Origin: Siphonodentalium dalli | Taxonomy: Eukaryota > Mollusca > Scaphopoda > Gadilida > Siphonodentaliidae | Reading direction: 5' to 3' | Length of the DNA: 64,000 nt | Assembly (NCBI GenBank): GCA_032622095.1 | Contig: CP136063.1 | Location: 75,183,980 to 75,247,979, forward strand | Part shown: one piece after another, positions 10,796 to 22,305 of the stretch | Layout: each line of letters opens with the position of its first letter | Position numbering within the stretch: position 1 is the first letter of the stretch | The notes under the pieces: generated by a model | Seen by the model: only the letters and a program-made list of their open reading frames with translations | Databases searched by the model: none | Told to the model about the DNA's origin: nothing | Made by a program: the position numbers and the translations under genes

Positions 10796-11212
10796 GGCTA
10801 CGTTCATACGCTGGCAAGTTTGCACGGTATGTTTTTATGGGCATTTCGTCACAGAAAAACCACATGGTGCCAGAATATGAACGGAACCGTGCACATAACA
10901 TGCATCTTTACCAAAGCGAAAGACATGAGAAGTAACATTTATCTTATTCCACTTGTAACAGTGCTATTGGAATTTGCCTTCAAATACCTGTATGATTTAT
11001 TCTTGCGAGATAATTGCACGATATTTACAGGCAAATTCCGGTAGCATCGTTACTAGTGGAACTACAGAGATTTTAGTTCGCACGTATAGTTCGCTGTGGC
11101 ACAGATGCACTTTATGTGCATGTTTCCGTACATATAATGGCACCATATCGTTTTCTACGACAAAATGCCTGCAAATCATACCGTGCAAACTTGCCAGCGT
11201 ATGAACGTACCC
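10796..11212. mobile_element. PIF/Harbinger-like MITE, complete copy
   Basis: Flanked by a TAA duplication (10793-10795 and 11213-11215). The 36-bp terminal inverted repeats match at 35 positions: left GGCTACGTTCATACGCTGGC, right inverted GGGTACGTTCATACGCTGGC. The inverted repeat continues patchily inward (GGTGCCA, TTTGCCTTCAAATACC). A TWA target site and GG-starting ends fit PIF/Harbinger. Relatives at 8622 and about 61895. No transposase. Confidence 0.82.
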
Positions 11213-11356
11213 TAAGCATACGGAAATGATTCCGTCAATTATAGTCAGTGCATGTAATTTGTTCATAACAACGCCCCTACATGTGTTCTGCCTATTTAGA
11301 AATAGACATTTATGAATACATGCAGCTACTTTTTGCACATGTTCCGGCCACGTCAC
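11213..11356. other. short unassigned spacer
   Basis: Lies between the PIF-like MITE and the large homology block; nothing recognised. Confidence 0.4.
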
Positions 11357-13672
11357 TTTAATTATACTTCCATGGTGTAACCAAGGAAGTATATTGTTTT
11401 TCTACTGAGGTCGTTTTCCGTTTATTTTGAAATACTCAGAAACTAATTGCAGTAGGAACGCGAAATCTCTAGCGATTGTAGGCATCTAAGGTCTACTAAA
11501 AATAAAGGTATCCGCATACCGGTCCAAGGTTTCTAGACGGAATTATGTCCCTTTTACGATTATTTTTCATTATTATTTGTTATTATACTCCACACTTTTG
11601 CAACGCCTTAATATATGAAATTATGGGAAGTATCGAACTGAAAGTTTGTACGTATGTTGGGGTCAATGAGTTCTAACATATCGCATACAACGAATATTGT
11701 CCGCGTTTACCCCGCGGAGTTATCTCCCTTTATATGAAAAAAATGTCATTTTATTATCTCGGAAATGATAAGGAGCAGAGCATCGAATATTGGACCGTAT
11801 GCACATCTCGATATGCCATACTGCCCACGGGCATCAAAACTTGTGTCCGCTCTTTCCCTGAGGAGTTACCGCCCATAACTAGGGACACACTATACACCAG
11901 GATGAATAAACCAAGGTTTTTTTTATAAGTCCAGCGCTCTAATTTTTTATTGCATATTCCGAATTGGACAAGTGATCCGGACCCGAATATACCGCTTAAA
12001 AATGTTTTTCCCAGGAATTTCCGCGTTACGGGGAACGGAATTATTGCATTTATTTTTCCCGCCAAATCCAAACCGGCTAATTAAAGAGCAAGATAATGTC
12101 GTAGCAGGTACGCTGACATACTGTGTGTACATCCCAAAAGTTTGACCGCTATACTTTAAAAGTAACCTGCCCAACGGAGAATGCGAGTCGGGGTGGGTTG
12201 AGACTTTAGGAAAATTCCACGAAAATTGCAAAGGGGAGATTCAAACATCGAGATAAATTTGTTTTGACGAGTACGTCTGATGGGTAGTGTTCACGCGCAT
12301 CTACAGTGCGATTTTCTAATTTTCAGATGGAACGGTTTACTCGGGACAACGCTATATAACATAAATATGAATACTTAGATAGTCTATCACTAACCTATGT
12401 TTAGCCCCAAATCCAAACGGGCTAATGAAGGAGCGAGTTTAATGCAGTGGCATGCATGTAAGCCGGTATACTGTAGGTACGCCTCCAAAATTTTACCTCT
12501 CTTCTATAAACGCAACCTGCTCAACGGAGTGTTTGTGTCGGGGTGGGTTCAGATTTGGCAAATTCTACCGAAAATCAAATGGGGAAAATCACTCCGAAAA
12601 TCAGATATTGAGATAAAAACTTTTCGACGAGCGGATGTTATTAGTAGCATCTAAACGCAAGATTAGTACGCTTTTCAAAGTTTCAGAGTGGACGGTTTAA
12701 CCCTGATAGCGTGTAACGTTGTTAACTGGTGATATATATTACTCAAATTCAAACCCACTCTTTATGACGCAAATTCAAACGGACTTATCAAGCAGCATGG
12801 CAAATGCATGAATACGTTCACCGATATACTATAGGAATATCCGCTCTACTATAAAAGTAACCTGTCCAACGGAGAGGTGGCGTACGTCCCGGAAGGGTCG
12901 AGGCTTTTGGCAAATTGCACCGAAACTCGTAAACAGGAAAAAAATGGCAAATCGCGAATCAAGTGTTTTATATTTTGAACACTGCATGTGTTTGGTAGTA
13001 TATAAGGACAACATTAGTTTCAGAGCGGACGGGTAAGCACTCAGCTAGCATTATCGATTGTGATATAGTTATCACTCGATTACAGTTAACTGTATTACAA
13101 ATACGTTAGTGACTATATGACTATAGTATTGCGATGACGCACTGAAATACTAATTAATAAATTAACCAAGCGGTCTTTCCTCCGCCATTAAAACTAAAAG
13201 ATTATGAATCCGAAACTGAAATAACTATTCAATAAATGTGCAATAACAGAGTTATGGTACATTAATATGCTTTACACCCTTTTGATCTACATTTCGATTA
13301 CGATATAATCAGACATGCCAAATTTCGTGACCGTTGAAATTGATATGGGCGTCTTGGGGAGGGGTTATAATTAGCTCTAAAATATATCCCTACCGAATAA
13401 AAAATGAACTGATTGGCTGGGGTGAATGGTGGCTCAGTTGGTCATGACCATGATGCAATAGACTGTCATTAAGCATCCACGGTGGGTCGAACCAAATGGC
13501 ATAAACTTTTGGAATATATATCTTATTTATAAATGCCAATGCAAGTCCACCATCGGATCACAAAACACCAACATGCATTCGCGTGAAGAGGAACACACCT
13601 ATACGCATAAAACACACATGGAATGGGATACCATGGAAGTATATCTGATTCCATGGAATCTGACCTCTAGTT
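11357..13672 (+). mobile_element. 2.3-kb repeat block G, copy 1
   Basis: Matches 42003-44969 in inverted orientation along most of its length. Near each end sits TATACTTCCATGG / CCATGGAAGTATA (11363-11375 and 13631-13643), compatible with a TA-targeting element. However, about 30 bp of homology continues outside the right motif (to 13672), so exact termini are uncertain. Inside are three divergent tandem modules, marked by AACCTG-CCAACGGAG, with spacing of 350 and 345 bp (12174, 12524, 12869). Upstream is a set of [A/T]TAACTCC plus GCGGACA words. No protein recognised. Confidence 0.7.
12010..13030 (+). repeat. three diverged 345-bp tandem modules inside block G copy 1
   Basis: Each module contains, in order, a CCAAA-CAAACGGGCTAAT-like segment, AACCTG[TC][CT]CAACGGAG, GTCGGG plus GTGGGTTGAG, GGCAAATT, CGAGATAAA and AACGGTTTA-like words. 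Anchors are at 12174, 12524 and 12869. The same three modules occur in copy 2 with anchors at 42807, 43152 and 43497 (exactly 345 apart). Confidence 0.7.
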
Positions 13673-14043
13673 CTTAATATTCTAGTGTATAGACTGAAGA
13701 AGTGCCACCAGAAAGACATTACATATAACGTTTGATAATGAATTATTCACCTTAACTATATATAGTGAGCCAACGGGTGCTCGTTTTATGGCTGGACAGC
13801 CACAGGCCTTTAAAATGTGTTCAAATAAAACGCTTTATATGTATACATGTATATGAGTTGTACTCAAAAGTTGGTATGGGGAATTCCAGACATATGTAGA
13901 TCCCTGGATATCCCCGGTGAATCGGGAAATCGTCAATTGATGAAGAAAATTATGTTTTCTTGTTGAATGAACACGGTCCGCTTCGACGAACGCTCGGATA
14001 TCAACATCGATGTAATCTTATACCGTCGGAATATTCCGTAAAC
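13673..14043. other. intergenic, nothing recognised
   Basis: No open frame or repeat identified. Confidence 0.4.
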
Positions 14044-14480
14044 GATCGGGATTTTGTTACCCTGTGCCAATGCATTCTCTTATATATGCGAGTCGACCAT
14101 AATATAAGTCGCCTCGCATATATAAGAGAATGCATTGGCCTAAAAAAAATTATCTTTTTTTTTAAATAAATGTTTCTTACAATTTTTAGGACATAAAATA
14201 AAAAAACATCCATTACCCTGCAGGGAGCCCCACACATATATAGAAGCATATAGAAGAGTGTCGTCTGCTCATGTTTGTCTGGGGCTCTGTATGGGTGAAA
14301 TTATAAAATTGTTAAAGAATACAAGAAAAAATTATTAAAATTGTAAAAAATTGTTAGGCCAATGCATTCTCTTATATATGCGAGGCGACCTATGGTCGAC
14401 TCGCATATATAAGAGAATGCATTGGCACAGGGTAAAAATATCCCGACTTACGACTGGATTTGATATGGCGGGTCACATAT
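14044..14480. mobile_element. family-2 MITE with double-hairpin core, copy 2
   Basis: Core 14060-14432 with hairpins 14067-14138 (loop carries an extra ATAT) and 14359-14425. The spacer is almost identical to copy 1, including GGGAGCCCCACACATATATA. The right outer repeat (TCCCGACTTACGACTGGATT through GCGGGTCACATATA) is intact. The left outer repeat is reduced to GATCGGGATTTTGTTA, so the left end is truncated or diverged. Confidence 0.8.
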
Positions 14481-15539
14481 ACCCGCCTGATCGAATGGTC
14501 CTGGTAATGTGCTATGATTCGGTTGGTTCCTGTTGAATTGTTATGGTGCTGTTATGACAAACTGATGCTGTTAACAAAAATATATATTCGTTTTTAATTT
14601 GTCTTTTTCACGGTGTTCCGATAATCTGAACATATCCAGGAAAAGCCGTTATGCGTATGATTCATTCAAAACATAATACTTGTTGTAAATAATACTTGTT
14701 TTATTTAATAATTGTTGTAAATAATACTTGTTGTATTTAATACTTGTTGTATTAGTTGTTGAAAATCGACTACAATCAAGATGGTTATACTTATTCACGT
14801 CGTTTTAGAAACACCTGCGCAGGCATTATTATACTTTTTCAAAAACATATATGTTCTTGAACGTTTCACACATCCGAATGTTTTCGCTCGTTTGTGTACA
14901 TTTCTCGCTTTCTCGGGAACGGTGATACATTGTTAAATATGTCCTGCCCGATTTGACGATTTTTATCCCATGTGTGGCTGTGTCATATGGTGAGATACAA
15001 ATGAATTACAAAATATATTCCTCATCCTTTCCAATGCCATTTATGTTGTTATATGGATACATTCAGTTGAAGATCTTGTATAGCACATGACAAAAAAACT
15101 CGAGCTTTATTATGCCTTTTTAATAAATCAAAATCCTTAGAAGAAGTTGCAAAATGCATTTGTTTACAGCGTTGGCTCTTGGCTGAGACGCTTCACAGCC
15201 ATATTGCGCAAATATAGTCCCCCAATTTGTCTCTTTGCTTATGTGTCTATTTTCGTTCGTGTAACGAAGTTGGACAAGAATTTAACTTTATAGATAAACA
15301 ATATAGTTGAACAAAGCAATAATTTTGCATTGTCTGGTGTTGGTGTTGGCTTTTCGATATATTATTAATCCGCCTGAATCAATGTGAAGACGCGGCATGG
15401 TGATTTCTTTGGCACGATGCCAAGTGATATGTAACATGCACCTATTCATCACTAGTGACACATAAGGAAACATGTAATGGCTTGTTTAATGATATAAAGG
15501 GGTTTCATGTGATTTATATACATTCAATTTTGCGCAACA
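14481..15539. repeat. mostly unassigned; AT minisatellite at 14675-14760
   Basis: About four degenerate units of AATAATACTTGTTGTA lie at 14675-14760. Nothing else was recognised from 14761 to 15539. Confidence 0.5.
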
Positions 15540-15832
15540 TAATTTTCATGTTAAAGATGCGACAAACAATTGCTTGCAGCAACATAATTTGCAGGGTAAA
15601 TAATTGCAGATAACTAAATTATATGCCGCAACTTTAAAGAAACTTGGCATTACGGTGATGTTTTGCAGCAGCCTAATTTGCTTGGTGAAAAAATGCAGCA
15701 AACTAATGGCATTGCGGCAAGGTTGCGGCAAGTTTTGCAGCAACCTAATTTGCACGGTAAAACTGTGCAAGAACATCGGTTGCTGCAACTGTGCGGCAAG
15801 GGTTGCCGCAATGGTGATAGTTTTGGTAAAGG
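15540..15832. repeat. degenerate TTGCAGCAACCTAATTTGC / TTGCGGCAA repeat cluster
   Basis: TTGCAGCA-CCTAATTTGC-GGTAAA occurs at about 15581, 15662 and 15736 with intervening TTGCGGCAAGGTTGCGGCAA words. GCGGCAAGGGTTGCCGCAATGG (15791-15812) contains near-palindromic halves. The spacing is irregular, so this is not a simple tandem array. Confidence 0.6.
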
Positions 15833-16667
15833 TATTATTCGTCCAGTGTGATATTATGCGTTATCAAATTTACGGGAATGTGTACATACATACATCAGTC
15901 TGGACTCGCCTCCGATGAGAATGGTCATCTTTGTCCAGTGTCAGCGATGTATCATACCTAATCTGATCGTACCAACCCAATTAACAGTATATAATGCTGG
16001 TTTTGAACACGAAATGAGAATGGTAGTTAAGTAACTGATTGTAATCTACATTGTAGATATATTACCGAATCTATCTATGGCGGGCGCATTTATCAGTCTG
16101 GAGCAGGCTCCCTTGGTAGAACAATGGACGCCTCTTCTCGGTACATTATCTTGCATGCTGATTACACACTGAAGTTTATTGCATTGGTTTTCTCTCAATT
16201 GTGTACGTACATTTCAGATACTGGCTATCAGTATAAATGCACTGACCAGAGACTTTTCGATATGGTGTACCCCAGACTGAGTTGTTACAAGGCGATAACA
16301 ACGACCGCATGTGTATATATATATATAGGCTATGACGTCACAAAATCACAAAGGTTATATAATAATATAGGCTATCTGATTTGGTGACGTCACCAATTAT
16401 ATTGATAATACCGAGATATTGAAATTTCAAAAGGGAGCAGTTTTTTTTTATTTCCGCTTCCAGGACAAGAGTTAGTAAAAAATAGCATTTTATGTGCTGG
16501 ATCAAACAAGGTACATGTAAGTTCGACTTCCAAAGAACTAATAACGACCACTGCATTGATTTGTGTATAATATCAGAGTTATGGAGGCACGGACTCAGTA
16601 TGAGTGCTCATTGCTTCAAATGTGCTCGCTTCAGTGAGCGTGAACAAATTCTCATTTCTTATCGAAA
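15833..16667. other. intergenic, nothing recognised
   Basis: No gene. Two TGACGTCA palindromes occur at 16333-16340 and 16385-16392 without supporting promoter context. Confidence 0.4.
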
Positions 16668-16795
16668 TGGTCATGTATCGATCGGAATGGTCATGTATCG
16701 ATCGGAGTGGTCATGTATCGATCGGAGTGGTCATGTATCGATCGGAATGGTCATGTATCGATCGGAGTGGTCATGTATCGATCGGAGTGGCACAT
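16668..16795. repeat. 20-bp minisatellite, about 6.3 copies
   Basis: Units ATGGTCATGTATCGATCGGA alternate a GAATGG and GAGTGG junction variant. Nearly perfect, hence young. Confidence 0.92.
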
Positions 16796-17734
16796 TGAGA
16801 TATTCCTCAACTCTGATCAAGTTTGAACATCGGTTCGAACCAGCACCAGCCAGACATTCACATTGAACATTCAAAAATCAGTAACAGTTAAAACTCATAT
16901 TTATAACTGACATTTAAAGATGGATTATCTCTTTAAATAATAAATTTGAAATAGTTGCGTGGGTATAAAATAATAGATATGAATTGAAGACCCCTGTCCG
17001 GAAAGGCTTCTATCAATTAATATTTTATTTTTATTTCGAATATTTTATTATGAAATTAGGTGATTAATTGGGACACTTTATTGGTTTATTTTTAGAACAG
17101 ACCATTCGGGTGATACTATATAGCGACTGCCTGCACCAAACAGTTGCCATCGTATTGGTACTGGTATGCCTGTACCGACCGGTGCCGACAGACTGTTGGC
17201 ATGCCGGTACTAGCACTGCCGGTATGAACCAAGATGCGGCCGGTACCGGCCGACACCGACATGTTTACTGGGTATATATATATGGATTTTTCCTGACCGC
17301 TATGACTACCGAGGGGTATATAGTTCGCCCCGACTAGAATCATTGTGTTAATTAGCGGACATTTAACACTTAATAATTGATGTGCCAATATTTTACCCCA
17401 GACTCTGGGCTATCTACACAGTCTATACTTACAAACCAACGATCGCTATAGCGTATTGATAGTGTTGTCCGCAATATCCTGTATCCGCGATGAATTCGCT
17501 CAATATAGCTTAACACGGAATATTCGAGTCCACGTCCCTTGTGCATGGAATAGTACAAGTGACGTGGTTATCGCGTGAAAATAAATCGCCATATCCATTT
17601 GCTTCTATAATAAGAGGTTAGTGTGGTCCTAGCCGTATAAAGTAATTCCCCGATGGATATTAAGATCACGCACCCCTTAGACACTATACATGAAGTAACG
17701 CGCTTCCAGCTTATTTATGATCACTCCATTATAA
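16796..17734. other. intergenic with a GC-rich GGTAC/CCGG-rich stretch
   Basis: The stretch 17155-17265 is dense in CCGGTAC, GGTACCGGCC and related words, giving many short overlapping palindromes. The rest is unassigned. Confidence 0.45.
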
Positions 17735-17965
17735 GGGATGTGGCTAGATGGTCCACGTCAGGGGTGTCCTCCTTCAAATTTCCAACTGCATGCACCCCAA
17801 CTATCATGTGTACCCCCCCCCCCCCCGTCCTTTTGGTTGGAACTTTCCAACTGCATGTTACCTCAAGAGCTTTCCAATTTTTGGAAATTTCAAAACCTGA
17901 CATCCCCTATACTGTTGGAAAGTTCCAACCGACGGTCATTTCACACCAAACTTTTGACGAAAAGT
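17735..17965 (-). repeat. dispersed repeat A, copy 2 (inverted)
   Basis: Reverse-complement relative of 3175-3395, with a C14 run at about 17813-17826 replacing the corresponding purine-rich segment. TTCCAACTGCATG occurs twice inside it (17779 and 17868), and GGAAAGTTCCAACC follows. Confidence 0.55.
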
Positions 17966-18239
17966 AGAATAATGTGCCACTGTTTGAAAACAACATTGTC
18001 ACCCACTATATAATAATCGCTGGTTGAAAAATCAAAATACATGTATGAGAACAATTTCAACATGTATATATGTGGTGCAAAATGTCCAACTAATGTTGAA
18101 AATTTTGACAACAATCCTAAAATCTACGGCTATATACAACTGGCATTCAAACTTTAGCACTCAAAGGTTTGCTATATAAAAAGACATCTATATGGATAAT
18201 TTGATCATTTGGCAGGCACTTTGTCAGCTGTGAAAATGT
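17966..18239. other. intergenic, nothing recognised
   Basis: No feature supported. Confidence 0.4.
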
Positions 18240-18690
18240 AGCATGAGTCCAGTATCTGCTTATTTAAGATTCAAATAATTATATCATGTACCTATTTCTA
18301 ATTATAGGTCGATTTTGTGCGTATTTCCGCGAGGATATGTTGGCTTATAATATGAGTAGTTTTAGGTAGATAGTATGCTTAGGTTCGCCTCATTTTGAGT
18401 CGATAATGTGCTGAAAATTTTAGTCACATTATCGATTCATAATGAGGCGATTCTGAGCAGGATTATGTGCGGACAGTGACACAAATAAGCAAAATCACGA
18501 CTTTTCAGGTGTACGCTCTTTAACATATGTTTTCACTGTAGCCCGCGCCACAAAATGAACAAACGGGCATGAGTCCATTATCTGCTTATTTCAGAATCAA
18601 ATAATCACAGTATGTACATATTTAATATTATACTTGCATGTCGATTATATGTGCGTATTTGCGCGAGAATATGTTGTATAAGCATTTCCA
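18240..18690. repeat. 120-bp direct duplication enclosing a 25-bp-arm hairpin
   Basis: 18240-18360 and 18568-18690 are diverged direct copies (GCATGAGTCCA-TATCTGCTTA, TAGGTCGATT/CATGTCGATT, GTGCGTATTT, CGCGAG-ATATGTTG). Between them an inverted repeat pairs 18386-18410 with 18425-18449 (CGCCTCATT-TGA-TCGATAATGTG), 23 of 25 positions matching. Confidence 0.7.
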
Positions 18691-19081
18691 CTTGCAATAT
18701 TATTGCGATATTGGGCGCAAAAATAGCGGGCTTAATATACCACTTCTTTTGACTGGTACTGTAGCTGGCCGTCCACCGGATTGACATCACCGCTGTATAT
18801 AAAGGCTCTGTGTCATTATCCAATCAAGAGGATTTAACTAATATTGCTCGCCGGTTACATAGAACATGCGCATATATAAAGAAGTAAATGATTGGTTCAT
18901 TTCAATCACGAGGAATCATGAGAAATTTATAGTGCTGCAAAATACATCAAAAATTCAGTTTGAGTCTCTATACGCTATGTGTAAGAAACATTTTATCCGG
19001 CAAGTGTTCTCGATTTATTCGCGAGGCGTGTCTACACTGACAAATGACAAATCTGATTGATTGGATCAATCCATCCATTAA
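18691..19081. other. unassigned, upstream of LINE relic
   Basis: Contains a 64-codon open frame (18866-19060) with no recognisable domain. It could be upstream sequence of the LINE relic that has decayed beyond recognition. Confidence 0.35.
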
Positions 19082-19522
19082 AAGATATTTTGTCCTAGAA
19101 CCCTATCTTTTAACTATATATACAGCTTCGCTAGCCGATCACTCGATCTTTTCGACCATCCCGGGCGCTCCGCGCCCATCTACTCACTCAGACCGCTCAA
19201 CATTTACGTGCATGAGAATAAGTAATAATTTTCTTGCCATCAAAAAGGGTCGCCATGCACGCCCAACCACCGATTCCTTTAGTCGGAAGACTGTGTGTTC
19301 TGTGTAAAGACGAAGCCATCGAAGATTAGAGTCATGTCTTAATTGATTGTCCGACATCTTCCTATACGGAATGAACTCTTCAAAATTGTGGGTGACAATT
19401 TTCGACTGTTGAGTAGAGCGGAGCAACTCACACATATATTAGCCAACGATACAGATCAGATATACTCCCAAATCTGCAACGTAGTCAAGCGGATATTCGA
19501 GGCCAGATCACAGCTAAACTAG
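19082..19522 (+). pseudogene. decayed C-terminus of a non-LTR retrotransposon (LINE) ORF2
   Basis: Reading with two frameshifts gives the usual order of the C-terminal region of many LINE reverse transcriptases. A LEPYL-like stretch is at 19095. MRISNNFLAI plus KKGRHARP (19211-19264) matches the common LRxSxHxLxIExGR motif. Then comes RLCVLC (first Cys pair codons at 19294 and 19303), His at 19333 in SHVLIDCP and Cys at 19348, giving the C-X2-C-X9-H-X4-C zinc-knuckle arrangement. The downstream frame ELFKIVGDNFRLLSRAEQ ends at TAG 19520-19522. Breaks: frameshift near 19266, TAG at 19327, frameshift near 19369. The polymerase and endonuclease domains are absent. The family cannot be named from this fragment. 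Confidence 0.65.
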
Positions 19523-19602
19523 ACAAATTACGTAGTGATGAATCATGCATAACTTACTATATAGAGAAGAATATACCCAATATCATCGACAGCGAATGTG
19601 CG

Positions 19603-20004
19603 TTAACCCTTTACCCAACAGAGCGGCCCTGTGCCAATGCATTATCTTATATATGCGAGTCGACCATAGGTCGCCTCGCATATATAAGAGAATGCATTGG
19701 CTTAACACATTAAAAATGATCAAATTGTCAAAGAATGTAGAAAAAATTATAAGAAAAAATGGTAAAAAGTGTTTTTTTTAGGCCAATGCATTCTCTTATA
19801 TATGCGAGGCGACCTATGGTCGACTCGCATATATAAGAGAATGCATTGGCACAGGGCATAACTGTAACCATCACAATGTGGTCAATGAGCCGGTTTCCAA
19901 TGATATCCATATTTGTATGGTTTTATTGAGACAGACCCAAGATAATTTAGGCTGTTGCAGCTTTATTGGCCGTTTTTGGCCGGTTTGTTGGGTAAAGGGG
20001 TTAA
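19603..20004 (-). mobile_element. TTAA-flanked (piggyBac-like) MITE with double-hairpin core, copy 2
   Basis: TTAA at 19603-19606 and 20001-20004 with inverted ends CCCTTTACCCAACA. Inverted relative to copy 1: the unique ACCGGCC-rich arm is on the right. Hairpins begin at 19634 and 19782. One substitution in the left hairpin (GCATTATCT) and an extra G in the right end (AAAGGGG). 394 bp between TTAAs. Confidence 0.88.
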
Positions 20005-21568
20005 TCAGCCGCTACCTATAATAAACTACCCGCTTTATAAAATATACCCAGTTGAGTTGTACGAGCCATGCATATAGTGTCTTATTCGCGAGCATGGATT
20101 CTCCTTTCCTGAAAAATAGCGAATGTGAATCTGAACCCCCGAAAGTAACTTCGTGATGTTCATGCATGATGGTCTGTTCGCGTGGTCTGTTCTATATAGC
20201 TGTGTTCGATTCAGCAAATACATGCCATTAAAATGCTGGTGGTTTGCAATTCGCGACCGCACACGAACGCGTATTCCAATACATCCATATTGAAGTAAAG
20301 TATGTTATAATACACCAAATACAAATTACTAGAGTGATTTCCCCTGGGACCCCCAAACTATAGGATCAGCATAACAAAAAAATCCTGGCAGCTGAATGGT
20401 CAATGATACATGGATGAAAAGTGCACGTAAAAATGCACAAACATGTTTCCCGACGAGAAACATCAAATATAACCACACGGTGAACGGTTAGGGCTGTCCA
20501 ATTGGCGAATAATTTATGGAAGGGGTGGTGTTTTTTTCTATGTCATTTTTTCCTCCATTTTGAGGGTAGTGTGACGTTTGTCAAAACTGCAGTGTTACGC
20601 AATACGTTGACAAGTACTTTTGGGCACATTTCCGTGTGTCTAAAAGGATGTTCTTCAATGTTTAATACTCGTGCAGGGTCAAATATTTCCTGCAGAATAC
20701 AGGCCAGCGGGATTTGTTAACACTGAGGCCTATGCAAATCATTTGGTGTATTATAACCTGTATGGGTAACAGTTAAATCAAACGCAGTATCGGAATAACG
20801 ACAATTATCTTCTCTATCGCTCCCATGTTTTATCCACATGTATGCCACCGTTGTTTGATGGATTTAGCCTCCTCGAATACAGTAAATTTGGCATGTATAG
20901 TTCCTTATGCAATAAACCGAATATGGGTATACCCGGACTCGCATAATACCCTCGTCGAAGCTGTTGTTCCGTCACCTCGCAAGATAAGACTCGACCATGT
21001 GTATCGTACCGACCATATAGATACCCATTAAATTCATGATTCAAAAATAAATCTAGTGCGAAATTGCAATGTGTGTGGATATATCATATAAGGTTTTGCC
21101 CAATATACATGCGATAGAAGATCTTATTCATTTTCAAATGAAATTCCACCATTTTTGCCATGTTTACATATACAAGTACGTTGTCAATCTTGTCGTGCTA
21201 ATATACACGTATGCTATTCCGTTTGTTATTCAATTTATTCATGTTTTGTATGATTCGATCCCTTTTATTCATCTTTATTAAAAATATATATATATATTTT
21301 AAAATAAAGCAAAATGATTGTGACTACAGCAACTAAAGTGGGTAATCAGAACCATTGTGTTATCTCCACTGTCTTGCTCCAGAAGAATATTTAAACTTTT
21401 TTAGAAATGATCATCAATTATCTTAAAAGATGTTCTGATGTGTGAAAGTGCCTATGAGCGATTGCGCTTCATTTTCGGGGCAAGCGGGGAAGACAATCCA
21501 ACAAAACTGCACGAGCCACGAATAAGAAGACATCACCAAGCCGCCTGGATTTAGATTGCTTGACATTT
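20005..21568. other. intergenic, few features
   Basis: The stretch 20783-20870 is a diverged direct copy of 22311-22385 (CAGTATCGGAATAACG, CCATGTTTTA-CCACATGTATG). A poly-TA tract lies at 21281-21300. No gene recognised. Confidence 0.45.
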
Positions 21569-21666
21569 GCAGAATGAGGTCCACAGAGGGTGAATTTAGT
21601 GACGCTACACAGCACAGTGTGCTATATAGCATCACCAAAATTCACCCAATGTGGACCTCATTCTGC
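21569..21666. repeat. 98-bp snap-back palindrome H, copy 1
   Basis: GCAGAATGAGGTCCACAGAG and its inverse bound a hairpin with arms of about 45 bp (TGAATTTAGTGACGCTA / TAGCATCACCAAAATTCA) and a central AGCACAGTGTGCT. A few mismatches. Confidence 0.8.
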
Positions 21667-22040
21667 TTAGGCCCTCATCGTCTGAGAGTTAGTTTACTTT
21701 TCCCAATCTATTCAGTTTCTATATCCCCTAATTTGCAGAGAGATAAAATCCATAACCGAGGTGACTAATGAGTGAACATCATCAACTTCTGTTTGTGACG
21801 CTAGTGCACTGCGGTATAAGAATCACTAAATTCGCTTAATAGAAATGCAACAGTTACTGCTGGAGGCGAAGTTCCTCGTTACCATGTGCATTCGCGCCAT
21901 CCATCTCCAGAAGAAATTGATATTTAAATTTATAATTTTACAATATTTACATCTTCTGTCACATGACTTCTTGTCAATAAAGAATCTACTGGCGTAAAGG
22001 ACGTATACAGGTAACAGTAAAGTAAACACATCTTTGATGT

Positions 22041-22305
22041 ATACAAACCTTGGAATAGTGAGCCTGTCATATGCAGAATGAGGTCCCCAGAGGGTAAATT
22101 TAGAGATGCTACCCCGAACAGCGGGCTAGCATCACTAAATTCACCCTCTGGGGACCTCATTCTGCTTAGGCCTTAGCAGAATGAGGTTCCCAGAGGGTGA
22201 ATTTGGTGATGGTAGCCCGCTGTGCGGGATAGCATCACTAAATTCACCCTCTGGGGACCTCATTCTGCAAATGGCAGGCTCACTATTTCAAGGCTTGGTT
22301 GTATA
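22041..22305. repeat. palindrome-of-palindromes (two H units inside longer inverted arms)
   Basis: 22073-22165 and 22176-22268 are each near-perfect snap-back palindromes of the H family, joined by TTAGGCCTTA. Outside them 22041-22072 (ATACAAACCTTGGAATAGTG and GCCTGTCAT) and 22269-22305 (ATGGCAGGCTCACTATTTCA onward) form a further inverted pair. The whole 265 bp can fold as one long hairpin or as two side-by-side hairpins. Diverged H units recur at 50903 and 51029. Confidence 0.8.

Noticed and set aside
13417-13500. tRNA-derived SINE (box A-like TGGCTCAGTTGG with a GGGTCGAACC downstream)
   Set aside because: The box B-like match is canonical only on the opposite strand (GGTTCGACCC), and no cloverleaf could be drawn. 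The segment is part of the larger block G.
16333-16392. Two TGACGTCA (CRE) sites suggesting a promoter
   Set aside because: Short motifs 52 bp apart, with no adjacent gene or start site; chance or a small inverted repeat is as likely.
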